This document shows positions 1 through 8,868 of a DNA stretch of 49,121 nucleotides, one piece after another. The translations under genes and the position numbers were made by a program. The DNA comes from JBBIMS01 sp964531645 (GTDB lineage: Bacteria; Acidobacteriota; Aminicenantia; JBFLYD01; JBBIMS01): NCBI GenBank assembly GCA_964531645.1, contig CAZHEF010000018.1:1-49121 (forward strand). The letters run 5' to 3'. The notes beneath the pieces are model-generated. The model was not told where the DNA came from. It ran no database searches and saw nothing but the letters and a program-made list of their open reading frames with translations. The first letter of the stretch is position 1. Each line of letters opens with the position of its first letter.

Positions 1-28
1 AAAAAGGTGGAGTTAAGGTTTAATTTTC
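1..28 (+). repeat. Window-end inverted repeat, left copy
   Basis: The first 28 bases match the reverse strand of 49061-49088 with about three mismatches, including 16 identical bases in a row (GAGTTAAGGTTTAATT). The rest of 1-150 is AT-rich and I see no gene in it. The copy lies upstream of the zinc-ribbon gene. It may be an intergenic repeat that limited assembly. Confidence 0.5.
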
Positions 29-164
29 TTTTTTACGATATTTTTTTTGAAAATTTTCGGAGAATCAACACTATTTATTTTTAATGCATTTTTAATATAT
101 CAATTTTCAGGAATCATCTTCTTTTTTGTCTCTTTAATTACTAAATTTAGAGGAGGTTTAGAAA

Positions 165-722
165 ATGGGAAAAGCTCTGTATGAAAAAATTCAAGAATTT
201 CTATCAATGAGGACAACCCAGTCTGTTTGGAGAAAGTCTGTGGACCCTTTGAACAGAAAATATTTTAAATATTTGAGAAATCGAGCAATTTTTTGGGGGA
301 TTTTACTATTGATTTTATGGGCTGGACTCCTCGTTTTCCATTTTGTCAAAACCTTAGAAGCTAAAGAACTTTTTGCGATAGCAGGGTTTTCAATACTTAT
401 ATATTTCATAATAATGATAGTCCACATCTATGTTCTTGCTCTTTTATATGTGATTGAAGATTCAAGAAGAAGAAATATGTTACCAACCCTCTGGTTTTTA
501 GTTTGTTTGTTAGTCCCTTACCTTCTTGGCTTTATTCTTTACTTGTTGGTGAGAGCTCCTCTTCCTTTAAATTGTCCCAAGTATGACAGACCTGTGCCTG
601 CTTATAGCAAATATTGTCCGAATTGCGGGTATAGTATAACCAAAACCTGCCCCAAATGTGGAGCTCCTGTCCCAGAAAATTCAAATTTTTGCCCTCAATG
701 TGGAATTTCTCTGAGAACCTAA
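165..722 (+). CDS. Membrane protein with C-terminal double zinc ribbon
   Basis: A 185-residue protein of unknown function. Three hydrophobic segments (about residues 41-62, 69-95 and 105-128) are followed by a cytoplasmic-looking tail with two zinc-ribbon-like units. The second unit is complete (CPKCG...CPQCG). The first has CPKY in place of CPxC, so only three of its four cysteines remain (CPKY...CPNC). The start is supported by a strong GAGGAGG site nine bases upstream. Double zinc ribbons of this kind occur on many bacterial membrane proteins, probably as protein-interaction or stability modules. The gene stands alone, 85 bases before the S41 protease gene. No specific role can be assigned. 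Confidence 0.8.
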   Translation: MGKALYEKIQEFLSMRTTQSVWRKSVDPLNRKYFKYLRNRAIFWGILLLILWAGLLVFHFVKTLEAKELFAIAGFSILIYFIIMIVHIYVLALLYVIEDSRRRNMLPTLWFLVCLLVPYLLGFILYLLVRAPLPLNCPKYDRPVPAYSKYCPNCGYSITKTCPKCGAPVPENSNFCPQCGISLRT

Positions 723-795
723 GTTCCTCTAAAACTCTTAGGAAATTTTAGATGTGCTTAATTTTCTATTCCTTTCAATTTATCCAAAATTCTGA

Positions 796-801
796 TATAT
801 T
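796..801 (+). promoter_or_regulatory. Possible -10 element for ctpA-like gene
   Basis: TATATT ends six bases before the ATG at 808, and no good ribosome site lies between. The -35 region (TTTCAA, 773-778) is poor. If used, this promoter would give a leaderless mRNA, as at three better-supported sites in this window. Confidence 0.3.
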
Positions 802-807
802 GGAAAT

Positions 808-2358
808 ATGAAAAAGATATTTTTGCTAATCTTTATATTCCCCCTTCTTTTTTTCTCCGACAATAAGACAGAAGACCCCTGGGATGAAGGTCTGAGGATT
901 TACAGTGAAATAGTTTCTATAATTGACAGATATTATCCCCATAACATCAATTATGAGGAACTTATCTATAACACTATACGGAGTGAACTTTTAAGACTTG
1001 ACCCCCACTCCTCCTTCCTTGACCCTAAAGCTCTCGCAAACATGAGAGAAGACCAGGCAGGAAAATTCTACGGTCTTGGAATCACAATCCAGAAAATTGA
1101 AGAAAGATTGATAATCACATCTGTTATTGAGGGAGGACCAGCATGGAAAAAAAGACTGAGAGCGGGAGATATTATAACACACATTGACGGAGAGCCAACC
1201 AGGGACATTTCAGCACAGGAGGCAGTGAGAAAACTGAGGGGAGCAAAAGGGACTGAGGTAAAGGTTACAATAATGAGAAGGGGCATTGAAAGACCCTTTG
1301 AAATAACCATTGTAAGGGAGGAAATTCCCTATCATAGTGTGAATTATTATTTTATTTTGAATAAAGAAGTTGGTTACATATCTTTGAGAAACTTTGCAGA
1401 AAACACAACAAAAGAGTTTGAGGATGCTATAAATGTTCTTAAAAAGGAAGGAATGAAAGCCCTGGTTCTCGACCTTAGATGGAATCTAGGAGGAGCTTTA
1501 CAGCAAGCAGTGAGTATTGCTGATGAATTCCTTGAAAAGGGAAAACTTGTTGTCTACACAAAGGGAAGGAGACCCGAATCTACACAGGAATTTTACTCGG
1601 AGGAAGATAATCAATTGGAGAAGATTCCCCTTGTTGTTCTCATAAATTCAAGTTCAGCATCAGCTTCAGAAATTGTTGCTGGGGCATTGCAGGATCACGA
1701 TCGGGCAATTGTTATAGGAACCCCATCATGGGGAAAAGGACTTGTGCAGACTCTTTTCTTCCTTTCCCACAATACTGCTCTGGCACTCACTACTTCAAAA
1801 TATTACACGCCAACAGGAAGATCAGTCCAGAGAGACTACACCTTTCTTGAAGACTACTTTTTATACATAGAAAGAAATGATGAAGATTTGAACTTTCATG
1901 AGTTCAAATTGACTCCAAAAGGAAGGAAGGTTTATGCGGGAGGAGGAATTATTCCTGACATTAGAGTGGGAGCTTTGTCCCTGCCCGGGATTGTGGGTGT
2001 TTTGAGGCTTAAAGGAGTTTTCTTTGATTACGCGAACAAGTTTCTCGATGATAAAAATCCATTACTCATAAATTATCTCAGGAGTAAGAGAATAAAAAAA
2101 CAGGACCTGTTTGAAAGTAGTTTTACAATCACAGATGAGATCTGGAGAGACTGGCTAGAATTTTTGAAAGAGTCCAATGTCAGAATTGATGAAAAAGAAC
2201 TTGAAAAATCAAAGAAATGGATTGTTCAGGAGTTACTTTATGAGATCTTCTCTCAGGCAGATGGATTCGCTGAGGGGTCAAAATATCTGAGCACCTTTGA
2301 TCCACAAGTTATAAAGGCAATTGAAGCTATTCCAAAAGCAATAGCTCTTCTTCAATAG
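808..2358 (+). CDS. ctpA: S41-family C-terminal processing peptidase
   Basis: A 516-residue secreted or periplasmic serine protease of the CtpA/Prc (tail-specific) family, which cleaves proteins near hydrophobic C termini. It has an N-terminal signal segment (1-17), a helical region (25-80), a PDZ domain (about 85-168, with the YGLGI carboxylate-binding loop) and the S41 catalytic core. The core shows the expected DLR (222-224), the nucleophile Ser283 in NSSSASASEI, and the general base Lys310 in SWGKG. The usual NPGG loop reads NLGG here. A tail of about 170 residues follows the core, longer than in minimal family members. The gene lies just upstream of the ECF sigma operon, which suggests a shared role in envelope protein quality control (inference). 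Confidence 0.92.
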   Translation: MKKIFLLIFIFPLLFFSDNKTEDPWDEGLRIYSEIVSIIDRYYPHNINYEELIYNTIRSELLRLDPHSSFLDPKALANMREDQAGKFYGLGITIQKIEERLIITSVIEGGPAWKKRLRAGDIITHIDGEPTRDISAQEAVRKLRGAKGTEVKVTIMRRGIERPFEITIVREEIPYHSVNYYFILNKEVGYISLRNFAENTTKEFEDAINVLKKEGMKALVLDLRWNLGGALQQAVSIADEFLEKGKLVVYTKGRRPESTQEFYSEEDNQLEKIPLVVLINSSSASASEIVAGALQDHDRAIVIGTPSWGKGLVQTLFFLSHNTALALTTSKYYTPTGRSVQRDYTFLEDYFLYIERNDEDLNFHEFKLTPKGRKVYAGGGIIPDIRVGALSLPGIVGVLRLKGVFFDYANKFLDDKNPLLINYLRSKRIKKQDLFESSFTITDEIWRDWLEFLKESNVRIDEKELEKSKKWIVQELLYEIFSQADGFAEGSKYLSTFDPQVIKAIEAIPKAIALLQ

Positions 2359-2387
2359 ACTTGTCTTACCAATCTTGCTCGTCTTGA
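2358..2387 (+). repeat. Degenerate GTCTTGC-type heptamer cluster
   Basis: Three or four imperfect copies of (A/G)TCTTGC occur at 8-10 base spacing between ctpA and the sigma-factor promoter. The same word recurs in clusters at 18511-18547 (opposite orientation) and 18703-18741. Its significance is unknown. Confidence 0.35.
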
Positions 2388-2395
2388 ATTTTTAT

Positions 2396-2422
2396 TGAAA
2401 CCCGATAAAGGAATGGAGCGTC
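2396..2422 (+). promoter_or_regulatory. ECF-type promoter of the sigma operon
   Basis: TGAAAC (2396-2401), a 17-base spacer and CGTC (2419-2422) match the AAC/CGTC pattern read by many extracytoplasmic-function sigma factors. The site sits 15 bases before the ATG of an ECF sigma gene. This arrangement is typical of autoregulation. The predicted transcript start is at about 2428-2430, leaving a leader of roughly ten bases with no ribosome site. Confidence 0.6.
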
Positions 2423-2437
2423 TTATTATATAGAAAA

Positions 2438-2944
2438 ATGGATGAAATAGAAATTATTGAGAGGCTCAAAAAAGGAGATGAAGAGGCAATGCGAGAGCTT
2501 ATGCGGATTTATAAAAACAGGATTTTTAATTTTGTCCTGAGGATTGTGAAGGATAGAGATAAGGCAAAGGACATTACCCAGGAAGTATTCATAAGAGCTT
2601 ATTTCAAGATAAATTCCTTCAAAAGGGGCTCCAAGCTTTCCACATGGCTTTTTACTATTGCTTCAAATCTTTCCCGTTCAGAACTTAGAAAAAAGAAAAT
2701 AGCTGATTTATTTCAACTTTTTTATCCAAAATTACTTGTTCACGATCACCCAGGGAATTCCAATGGAATAGAATTTTATCTCAATCAGCTAAAGCCCGAT
2801 TATAGGATTCCTCTGGTGTTAAGAGAAATGGAAGGATTTTCCACAGAAGAGATTGCTAGTATCCTCAAAATTCCAGAAGGAACTGTAAAATCGAGAATTT
2901 TCAGGGCGAAAGAGACATTAAGAAATTTAATAGAAAGGAGATAA
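2438..2944 (+). CDS. ECF-type RNA polymerase sigma factor
   Basis: A 168-residue sigma-70-family factor of the ECF class, which directs RNA polymerase to envelope-stress or similar promoters. Region 2 is clear (residues 8-75, with the DKAKDITQEVFIRAY core-binding/-10 segment). Region 4 is a helix-turn-helix near the C terminus (EMEGFSTEEIASILKIPEGTVKSR), which should read the -35 element. The stop codon lies two bases before the next gene, so translation is probably coupled. The order sigma, single-pass membrane protein, PDZ protease-like protein mirrors the rpoE-rseA-degP/mucD logic. An ECF-like promoter precedes the gene, consistent with self-activation. Confidence 0.93.
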   Translation: MDEIEIIERLKKGDEEAMRELMRIYKNRIFNFVLRIVKDRDKAKDITQEVFIRAYFKINSFKRGSKLSTWLFTIASNLSRSELRKKKIADLFQLFYPKLLVHDHPGNSNGIEFYLNQLKPDYRIPLVLREMEGFSTEEIASILKIPEGTVKSRIFRAKETLRNLIERR

Positions 2945-2946
2945 AA

Positions 2947-3291
2947 ATGGAAAAAGAATTTAAAAATATAAAGTTTTTTGAGCTTTCCATCTCCTTCGAG
3001 GATGAGGTCATAGAAAGGATTAAGAAAATAAGAAGAAGGAAAAAAAGAGCAAAGATGCTTGTTCTACCGGCAGTCCTTATAGTAATTTTATCTCTTGGCT
3101 TATTAATGCTCCTCGATTTCAGATCTGAAAGAGAGAAAGTCGGCTTAGAATCTTTAACCATGATAGAACCATCCCAAAAAATGCCCGAAAACATTTACCT
3201 TGAGGTCATACCCATTAAAAATTTTGAAAAGGAAAATCGTTATCTTATTGAGTTTGTGAGTGAGAATGAGGAAAAAATTTATGCATTTTAG
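2947..3291 (+). CDS. Putative single-pass anti-sigma factor
   Basis: A 114-residue protein with a short cytoplasmic N terminus, a strongly basic stretch (RRRKKR, about 29-34), one transmembrane helix (about 37-57) and an exported C-terminal half of about 55 residues. I see no zinc-binding HxxxCxxC motif, so it is not a classical ZAS-type anti-sigma factor. The assignment rests on position: it begins two bases after the ECF sigma gene and ends nine bases before the HtrA-like gene. It could instead be a small membrane adaptor. The topology (cytoplasmic head, periplasmic tail) suits regulated proteolysis by envelope proteases. Confidence 0.6.
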   Translation: MEKEFKNIKFFELSISFEDEVIERIKKIRRRKKRAKMLVLPAVLIVILSLGLLMLLDFRSEREKVGLESLTMIEPSQKMPENIYLEVIPIKNFEKENRYLIEFVSENEEKIYAF

Positions 3292-3300
3292 GAGGTATAG

Positions 3301-4842
3301 ATGAGAACAAAAATTTTTTCAATTTTTATAATATTTATGCTTCTTTTGGGTTACAATCTCTATTCAGAAAAACAGATTTCTGATATTGAAAAGGATATAA
3401 AGGAAATAGTAAAAAAATGTTCTCCATCGGTGGCAAAGGTAATTTCAGAAGACGGGAGAAGAATAATCTCTTCAGGAGTTATTATTAATAAAGGTTATAT
3501 CCTCGCCCATTCCCATGCCCTTTACCCGGACAAGGATATTTTCGTGGAAAATTACAAGGGAGAAAAGATAAAAGCAGATGTTATAGGAGTTGACTGGGAG
3601 AATTCCTTAGCCCTTCTTAAAGTTGAAGAGAAATACTTTGAGGTCCCAAAATTTGGAGAACTTTCAAAGGTTGAAGTAGGTGATTGGGTAATTGCAATTG
3701 GGACCTCTTTCGAAAGTTTTCCTTCCGCCTCCTTTGGAATTGTGAACTCTATAAAAATAGAAGGAGTTAATGTCAGCCTTGCAACTCCTCCTGGTGGGAG
3801 CGGGAGCGGGGTATTCAATTCAAAGGGAGAATTGATAGGGATTTTGAGGGGGGACATCTCTGGAAGGGAAATATGGATAACTTTAAGAAAAGAAGGAAAA
3901 GAAGTCGTATCACCATTCAGAGCAGGGGGCTCTTTCTCCATGATTATTTCTGTTGGAAGAGCCAAGGAAATTTATGAGGATTTGAAGAAAAAAGGCTATG
4001 AAAAAAGACCTTACCTTGGAGTAACAGTCAAGGAAATGGACGGAAGGGTAATTGTGCAGAGTGTCTGGAAGGACAGCCCAGCAGAAAAGGCAAGTCTCAA
4101 ATCAAGGGATTACATAATTTCTGTGAATGGAAAAAGAATTTACAATCAGAATGACCTTTCCGATATCGTCCAGGATATGAAAGTTGGAGATAAAGTTATA
4201 CTTGAAATTGAGAGAGATGGAAAAATAGTGAAAAAGGAAGCTGTCCTTGAGGAAGCTCCAAAGGGATATTTTACATTTCCTACTTCTCCTGTTCCACCAA
4301 CATTTCCTTTTCCGCCCGTTCCTCCTGCCCCTCCATCACCTCCCCTCACGATTGCTCCTAAGGCTTATCTTGGTGTTCTTGTAGACATGGTTCCAAAAGG
4401 TATTGAGCCTCAGAAAGGAGCATATGTTAAAAGAGTTGAAGACAGGAGCCCAGCAGAAAAGGCAGGTCTTAAGGAGGGAGATGTAATTATTACCGTTGAC
4501 AAAGAAAAGATTTTCAGTCCTGATGACTTAATAAAATATATTGGAAATAAGAAACCTGGAGACAGGGTTGAGATTGGGTTTATAAGAGATGGAAAAGAGA
4601 ATAAATCCACAGTGAATTTAGGAAAAAGAAAAGAATGGACATGGTATTGGGACTGGGACGATTTCTCAAAGTATTTTGAACTTGAAAAACAGAAGATCGA
4701 GATGCAAAAGGAACAGGAAAAAATGAAGATAGAGCTTGAAAAAATGAAAGAAGAGCTCAGAAAAGCTCTCCAATCCTTAAGAGAAAAATTCGACTCTATA
4801 AAAATCATGGTAAAAAGCAGAAAGGAAGGGATTGAGATTTGA
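3301..4842 (+). CDS. HtrA-like PDZ protein with altered catalytic triad
   Basis: A 513-residue exported protein. It has a signal peptide (1-21), a trypsin-like domain (about 35-225), PDZ1 (about 235-318), a Pro-rich linker (326-352), PDZ2 (about 355-442) and a charged coiled coil (about 455-510). Aligned with DegP/HtrA, His72 (GYILAHSHAL) and Ser167 (PGGSGSGVFN) fit the catalytic His and Ser. The triad Asp position (second D of DPRSDIAVLK) reads Ser102 in DWENSLALLK. The canonical SGG also reads SGS. The protein may therefore be a weak protease or a chaperone/sensor. It is the third gene of the ECF sigma operon, with a GGAGG site before the ATG. Its position suggests a role in envelope stress. 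Confidence 0.85.
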   Translation: MRTKIFSIFIIFMLLLGYNLYSEKQISDIEKDIKEIVKKCSPSVAKVISEDGRRIISSGVIINKGYILAHSHALYPDKDIFVENYKGEKIKADVIGVDWENSLALLKVEEKYFEVPKFGELSKVEVGDWVIAIGTSFESFPSASFGIVNSIKIEGVNVSLATPPGGSGSGVFNSKGELIGILRGDISGREIWITLRKEGKEVVSPFRAGGSFSMIISVGRAKEIYEDLKKKGYEKRPYLGVTVKEMDGRVIVQSVWKDSPAEKASLKSRDYIISVNGKRIYNQNDLSDIVQDMKVGDKVILEIERDGKIVKKEAVLEEAPKGYFTFPTSPVPPTFPFPPVPPAPPSPPLTIAPKAYLGVLVDMVPKGIEPQKGAYVKRVEDRSPAEKAGLKEGDVIITVDKEKIFSPDDLIKYIGNKKPGDRVEIGFIRDGKENKSTVNLGKRKEWTWYWDWDDFSKYFELEKQKIEMQKEQEKMKIELEKMKEELRKALQSLREKFDSIKIMVKSRKEGIEI

Positions 4843-4961
4843 AGAGTTTATTCATGACGAATAAAAAACAAAATTAATTCTATGGCAAGAATATCACTCT
4901 CTAAAGCGAAGCTTAAAAAAGAATCATTTATTTTTTAACTTTTGGATTTTAACTTTTTACT

Positions 4962-7148
4962 TTAAAATATGCTTTCTCCTTGAATCTTCTCAGGAACAGC
5001 TAAATTATAAAGCTTGCATATGCTTCTGTAAAAATCGAGGATATTCACAGGGTTTTTTTTAATTTTTACATTGCTGAAGAATATTCCATTAATCTGACCT
5101 GGTTCCATTGTGCAATGGTCTGCACTCCAGTTTTTGTCATTTTCCTGGACAACTTCCTCATTCATTCCTCCAAGGGTTGACTGCCATGAGACTCTGTATC
5201 CATAATTTGTTGCTGCTCTTAAATCAGGAACAATCTCACTATCAAATTCCCTGTAAATTTCCTCCCTTTTGTAAACTCTGAAAACTGGTCTTTCTCCAGT
5301 TACGGGGTCAACAAAGGACTCAAGCTTCCTTGCAATTTCTTCCTTTACCTTTTCATAATCCTCAGGTTCTACAGAGCCCTCTGGTTCCCTTCCTTTTAAG
5401 TTTATGTAAATTCCTCCAAGACCGAGGGAGTATGCTTTTGTCCTTGACCAGTCAACATAGGGAAATATAGTCCTTCCTTCTGAACCCCATAAATCCTCGA
5501 GATTTCTCAATCGGTCCTTTGCTGAAACCTTTTCAACAAGAAAACCATTATCCCTCAGCCATACATTTAGATTTATCCCCCTTCTGAATGGGGCAAATCC
5601 GTGGTCGGAAATAACCATTAAGATTGTATCTTTATCCATTACATCCCTAACCTTTCCGACTATCTCATCCATTTTCTGATAAGCCTTTAAAATTGTATCT
5701 CCGTATTTTTGGGCAAGCTCAGGATTGTATATTGGATTTTTCGGGTCTATCAATCTCCACATCACATGTTGAGCCCTGTCAGTGAACATGTAGACAAAAA
5801 TAAATATATCCCAGTCTTTCTGATTTAGCATCTTCAACATCATTTCTTCTTCCATATTTGCTGTTAAAAACATATCTGAAATAAAGTATTCTTCGCTGCC
5901 AAGAAATGTAGAGATTGACCAGGTATCTGTCCTCCACCCGATTGTCTTGTAAAGACCAATTAAATCAGCAATTTCCCGTGAAAATTTTGGAGGGTAAGAA
6001 ATCGGAAAAATTGGAACTCTTGGATGGATGTTCACTGGAGTTAAATGAAGCATTATTTCAGGTTCAATTGACTCAAGGTAAAATTTAGCAATTCCTTTAA
6101 CTTTTATAAATCTGTTAAAGGGAAACTCAATCTCAAACCAGTCAGACCATTCTCTAATCCCGATTTCCTGAATTCTATCTTGAATCATCAGTCTTATTCT
6201 TTTAGTTGCTGGGTTTAGCTCAATTTTGAGGGGAACAGTTATGTCTCTCCTAATTCCCTTTTCCCTCATTTTTACAGGGTCTGTCGGGTCGTAAAAGAGC
6301 TTGTTTCTTGGACCAAGGACATCTGTTTCCCAAGAATTTTTATCTCTATCAAGATAAACAATTCTTACGGAGAATTCATTGGAAGCACTAAAAAGTTTTT
6401 CTTTGGTAGTGTAGAGGGCAGGATAACCAATTGTTCCCCTCATATCAGGAATTCCGAGACCTGCCAGAAGTTTTCCCGCAGAACCGAGTTCTGGGGCAGG
6501 GAATGTATCAGGAATATGAAAAACTTTTGCCTTTATTCCCTTAGAAGTTAAATGTTTAAAAAAGGGCTCCCCTTTCATGTTGTTGATAGGGTAGGGCATT
6601 TTTTCAGGGAGGAAGTTAATGGTGAAATATAAGATTGAAGTGGAGATAGCGAGACTGAATATTAAAGAGAGAATTAAAGAGTATGAAGTTTTGGCTTTGA
6701 AAGCTTTAAGTAACAAAAATATTGCAATGAAAAAGAAAAGGAAGGAAAGCAGGGGAATAAAGACAGGATTCCTTTTTCCGAAAAGGAATTTTTTAGCCCC
6801 TTCGCCCATAACAACATAATCGGGCAAATATGTTCCAGTAACTCTTTTTAAAAAGTCAAATACTCCTGAACCTCCTGGGTCAAGTCCTGTCATAAAAGAT
6901 GCCCAGGACACTGGAGTCTGGGGAGGATTTGTAGGAATAACATTTGTGAAACTCCCTTCCTCTTTTAGTTTTTTAAGATTTGGAAGTTTACCTTCCTCTA
7001 AAAACTGGGAGGTCAGCTGAAAATCAGCTCCATCGAAACCGAGAATTATTATTTTCGGTTTTTGTTCTGCTGATAAAAGAGCGAAAGTTGCAAAGAATAA
7101 AAAAGGAAAAAGTGGAATTTTATTTTTAATTGTAAAAATTTTCATCAT
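4962..7148 (-). CDS. Membrane alkaline-phosphatase-superfamily hydrolase
   Basis: A 728-residue member of the type I phosphodiesterase / nucleotide pyrophosphatase group. The metal-site motif GFDGADF is near residue 40, and the nucleophile Thr/Ser region NPPQTPVSWASFMTG follows near 80-95. A metal-binding MFTDRAQHVMWR, then ISDHGFAPFRRG, and a late ADHC appear further on. An N-terminal hydrophobic segment acts as signal or anchor. Two further hydrophobic segments (about 132-153 and 158-183) interrupt the catalytic domain as a hairpin. I chose the ATG at 7148 because GGAGG lies five bases before it; the longer TTG reading begins inside that ribosome site. The substrate is unknown: phosphodiesters, lipid head groups or nucleotides are all possible. 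It stands alone on this strand. Confidence 0.85.
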   Translation of the reverse strand: MMKIFTIKNKIPLFPFLFFATFALLSAEQKPKIIILGFDGADFQLTSQFLEEGKLPNLKKLKEEGSFTNVIPTNPPQTPVSWASFMTGLDPGGSGVFDFLKRVTGTYLPDYVVMGEGAKKFLFGKRNPVFIPLLSFLFFFIAIFLLLKAFKAKTSYSLILSLIFSLAISTSILYFTINFLPEKMPYPINNMKGEPFFKHLTSKGIKAKVFHIPDTFPAPELGSAGKLLAGLGIPDMRGTIGYPALYTTKEKLFSASNEFSVRIVYLDRDKNSWETDVLGPRNKLFYDPTDPVKMREKGIRRDITVPLKIELNPATKRIRLMIQDRIQEIGIREWSDWFEIEFPFNRFIKVKGIAKFYLESIEPEIMLHLTPVNIHPRVPIFPISYPPKFSREIADLIGLYKTIGWRTDTWSISTFLGSEEYFISDMFLTANMEEEMMLKMLNQKDWDIFIFVYMFTDRAQHVMWRLIDPKNPIYNPELAQKYGDTILKAYQKMDEIVGKVRDVMDKDTILMVISDHGFAPFRRGINLNVWLRDNGFLVEKVSAKDRLRNLEDLWGSEGRTIFPYVDWSRTKAYSLGLGGIYINLKGREPEGSVEPEDYEKVKEEIARKLESFVDPVTGERPVFRVYKREEIYREFDSEIVPDLRAATNYGYRVSWQSTLGGMNEEVVQENDKNWSADHCTMEPGQINGIFFSNVKIKKNPVNILDFYRSICKLYNLAVPEKIQGESIF

Positions 7149-7210
7149 ATTTTCCTCCAACTACTTATTCTAAATAAAAGCTTGGACCATGTCAAAATTC
7201 GCATTTCTCA

Positions 7211-7240
7211 TTGATATTTTAAGACAATGTATGAGATAAT
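7211..7240 (+). promoter_or_regulatory. Sigma-70-type promoter for serine hydrolase
   Basis: TTGATA (7211-7216), an 18-base spacer and GATAAT (7235-7240). A strong AGGAGGAAG ribosome site follows before the ATG at 7261. Confidence 0.55.
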
Positions 7241-7260
7241 CTTTCCTCAGGAGGAAGAAG

Positions 7261-8868
7261 ATGAGAAGAAATTTTAAAGTTTTCTCTATTCTTTTGTTTT
7301 TATTCATTCTGTTGGTTCAATTAGGTTATGGAGAAAGTTCCAAGAAAACTCTTCCGCCTGCTCTTGACAAAATAGTTGAAAAGGTGATGAAGACCTTTGA
7401 GGTTCCGGGGCTTTCAATTGCAATTGTGAAAGATGGTAAAGTACTCCTAACAAAGGGGTACGGCGTGAGGGATTTAAAGGAAAATCTTCCTGTTGACTCC
7501 CAGACCCTTTTCTCCATTGCATCCAATTCAAAGTTGTTTACTGCCATTGCCCTTGGAATACTGGTTGATGAGGGTAAAATCTTATGGAATTCTCCAGTGA
7601 TTGATTACATACCATGGTTTCAGATGTTCGACCCATATGTTACAAGGGAAATTACAGTAAAAGATATTTTATCCCATAGATGCGGTCTCGGTCTCGGAGC
7701 GGGAGACCTTCTCTGGTGGCCGTCTTCCAATTACAGCAGAGATGAGATTATTAAAAGAATAAAATTTATCCCTTTATCCTCTTCGTTCAGGAGTACTTAT
7801 GCCTATAATAATCTTATGTTTCTTGTAGCGGGAAAGGTCATTGAATCTGTAAGCGGGATGAGCTGGGAGGATTTTATAACTGAAAGGATATTTAGGCCTG
7901 TAGGAATGAAACAAAGCTCTGCAAAGGTTTCTGACTTGAAAAATAGGGATAATATCGCAATCCCTCACGCAAAAGTTGATGGAATTTTAAAGGAAGTTCA
8001 ACCATTTTTAAATGACAACATAAATCCTGCGGGAGGAATAATTTCTTGTGCTGAAGATATGGCTCGATGGATGAATGTAATGCTTGAAGAAGGAAAACTT
8101 AATAAAGATAAAATGCTTTTGAGCGAGAAGAACTACAGGGAAGTAACTACAATAGCAACACTACGACCGATTGCAGACCCTCCTCAGGAGATATCAGAGC
8201 TTAAACCCAATTTCAGCGGTTATGGTCTTGGTATTGGGATCCGTGATTACAAAGGGATTAAGATTCTCCAACACACAGGAGGTTTGCCCGGGTTTCTATC
8301 TCAAGTAACAATGATTCCTTCCCTCAAGCTTGGAATTGCAATTCTCACCAATCAGGAGTCGTCAGAGGCTTACAATTCAATCACCTATTCCATTATTGAT
8401 TATTACTCGTCAGCAACTCCTAAAGATTGGATAGCTTCTTTCCTCAGGTATAAGGAAAGACAGGAAGCATCAACAAGAGATGAAGAGAAGAAGGCAGAGG
8501 AAAAAAGGGATAAGACTTCCCACCCTTCATTATCTTTACAAAATTATGCTGGTCTATACAGGGATGACTGGTATGGGGATGTAGAGATAATATGGACAGG
8601 AGAGAAGCTAAGGATAAAGTTCAGCCATACTCCTTCCCTTGCTGGGGAGCTTGAACACTGGCATTATGACACATTCATTGCAAAATGGGATGAAAGGGAA
8701 CTAAGAGCTGATGCCTATGTAACTTTCTCTCTCAATCCTGATGGAACAATTGAAAGAATCAAGATGAAAGCTTTCTCTCCCGCAACGGATTTTAGCTTCG
8801 ACTTTCAAGACCTGCTTTTAAAGCCAGTAAAGAGAGCAAAGGCTGATAGAATCAAAAGTTCGGATTAA
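7261..8868 (+). CDS. Exported serine hydrolase, class C beta-lactamase fold
   Basis: A 535-residue member of the serine beta-lactamase-like / penicillin-binding (Pfam Beta-lactamase, COG1680) family. It has a signal peptide (1-25). The three active-site elements are present: Ser88-x-x-Lys91 (SNSK), Tyr182-Asn-Asn184 and His338-Thr-Gly340. The catalytic domain ends near residue 400. After a charged linker (about 405-425), a C-terminal beta-rich domain (about 430-525) resembles the extra domain often fused to these enzymes. Family members act as D-aminopeptidases, esterases or peptidoglycan carboxypeptidases; true beta-lactamase activity cannot be inferred. The 3' end overlaps the convergent M14 gene by 17 bases. 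Confidence 0.9.
   Translation: MRRNFKVFSILLFLFILLVQLGYGESSKKTLPPALDKIVEKVMKTFEVPGLSIAIVKDGKVLLTKGYGVRDLKENLPVDSQTLFSIASNSKLFTAIALGILVDEGKILWNSPVIDYIPWFQMFDPYVTREITVKDILSHRCGLGLGAGDLLWWPSSNYSRDEIIKRIKFIPLSSSFRSTYAYNNLMFLVAGKVIESVSGMSWEDFITERIFRPVGMKQSSAKVSDLKNRDNIAIPHAKVDGILKEVQPFLNDNINPAGGIISCAEDMARWMNVMLEEGKLNKDKMLLSEKNYREVTTIATLRPIADPPQEISELKPNFSGYGLGIGIRDYKGIKILQHTGGLPGFLSQVTMIPSLKLGIAILTNQESSEAYNSITYSIIDYYSSATPKDWIASFLRYKERQEASTRDEEKKAEEKRDKTSHPSLSLQNYAGLYRDDWYGDVEIIWTGEKLRIKFSHTPSLAGELEHWHYDTFIAKWDERELRADAYVTFSLNPDGTIERIKMKAFSPATDFSFDFQDLLLKPVKRAKADRIKSSD

Noticed and set aside
7304..7547. Overlapping minus-strand ORFs of about 75 codons at the start of the serine-hydrolase gene
   Set aside because: Antisense shadows of a well-supported gene, with no ribosome sites.
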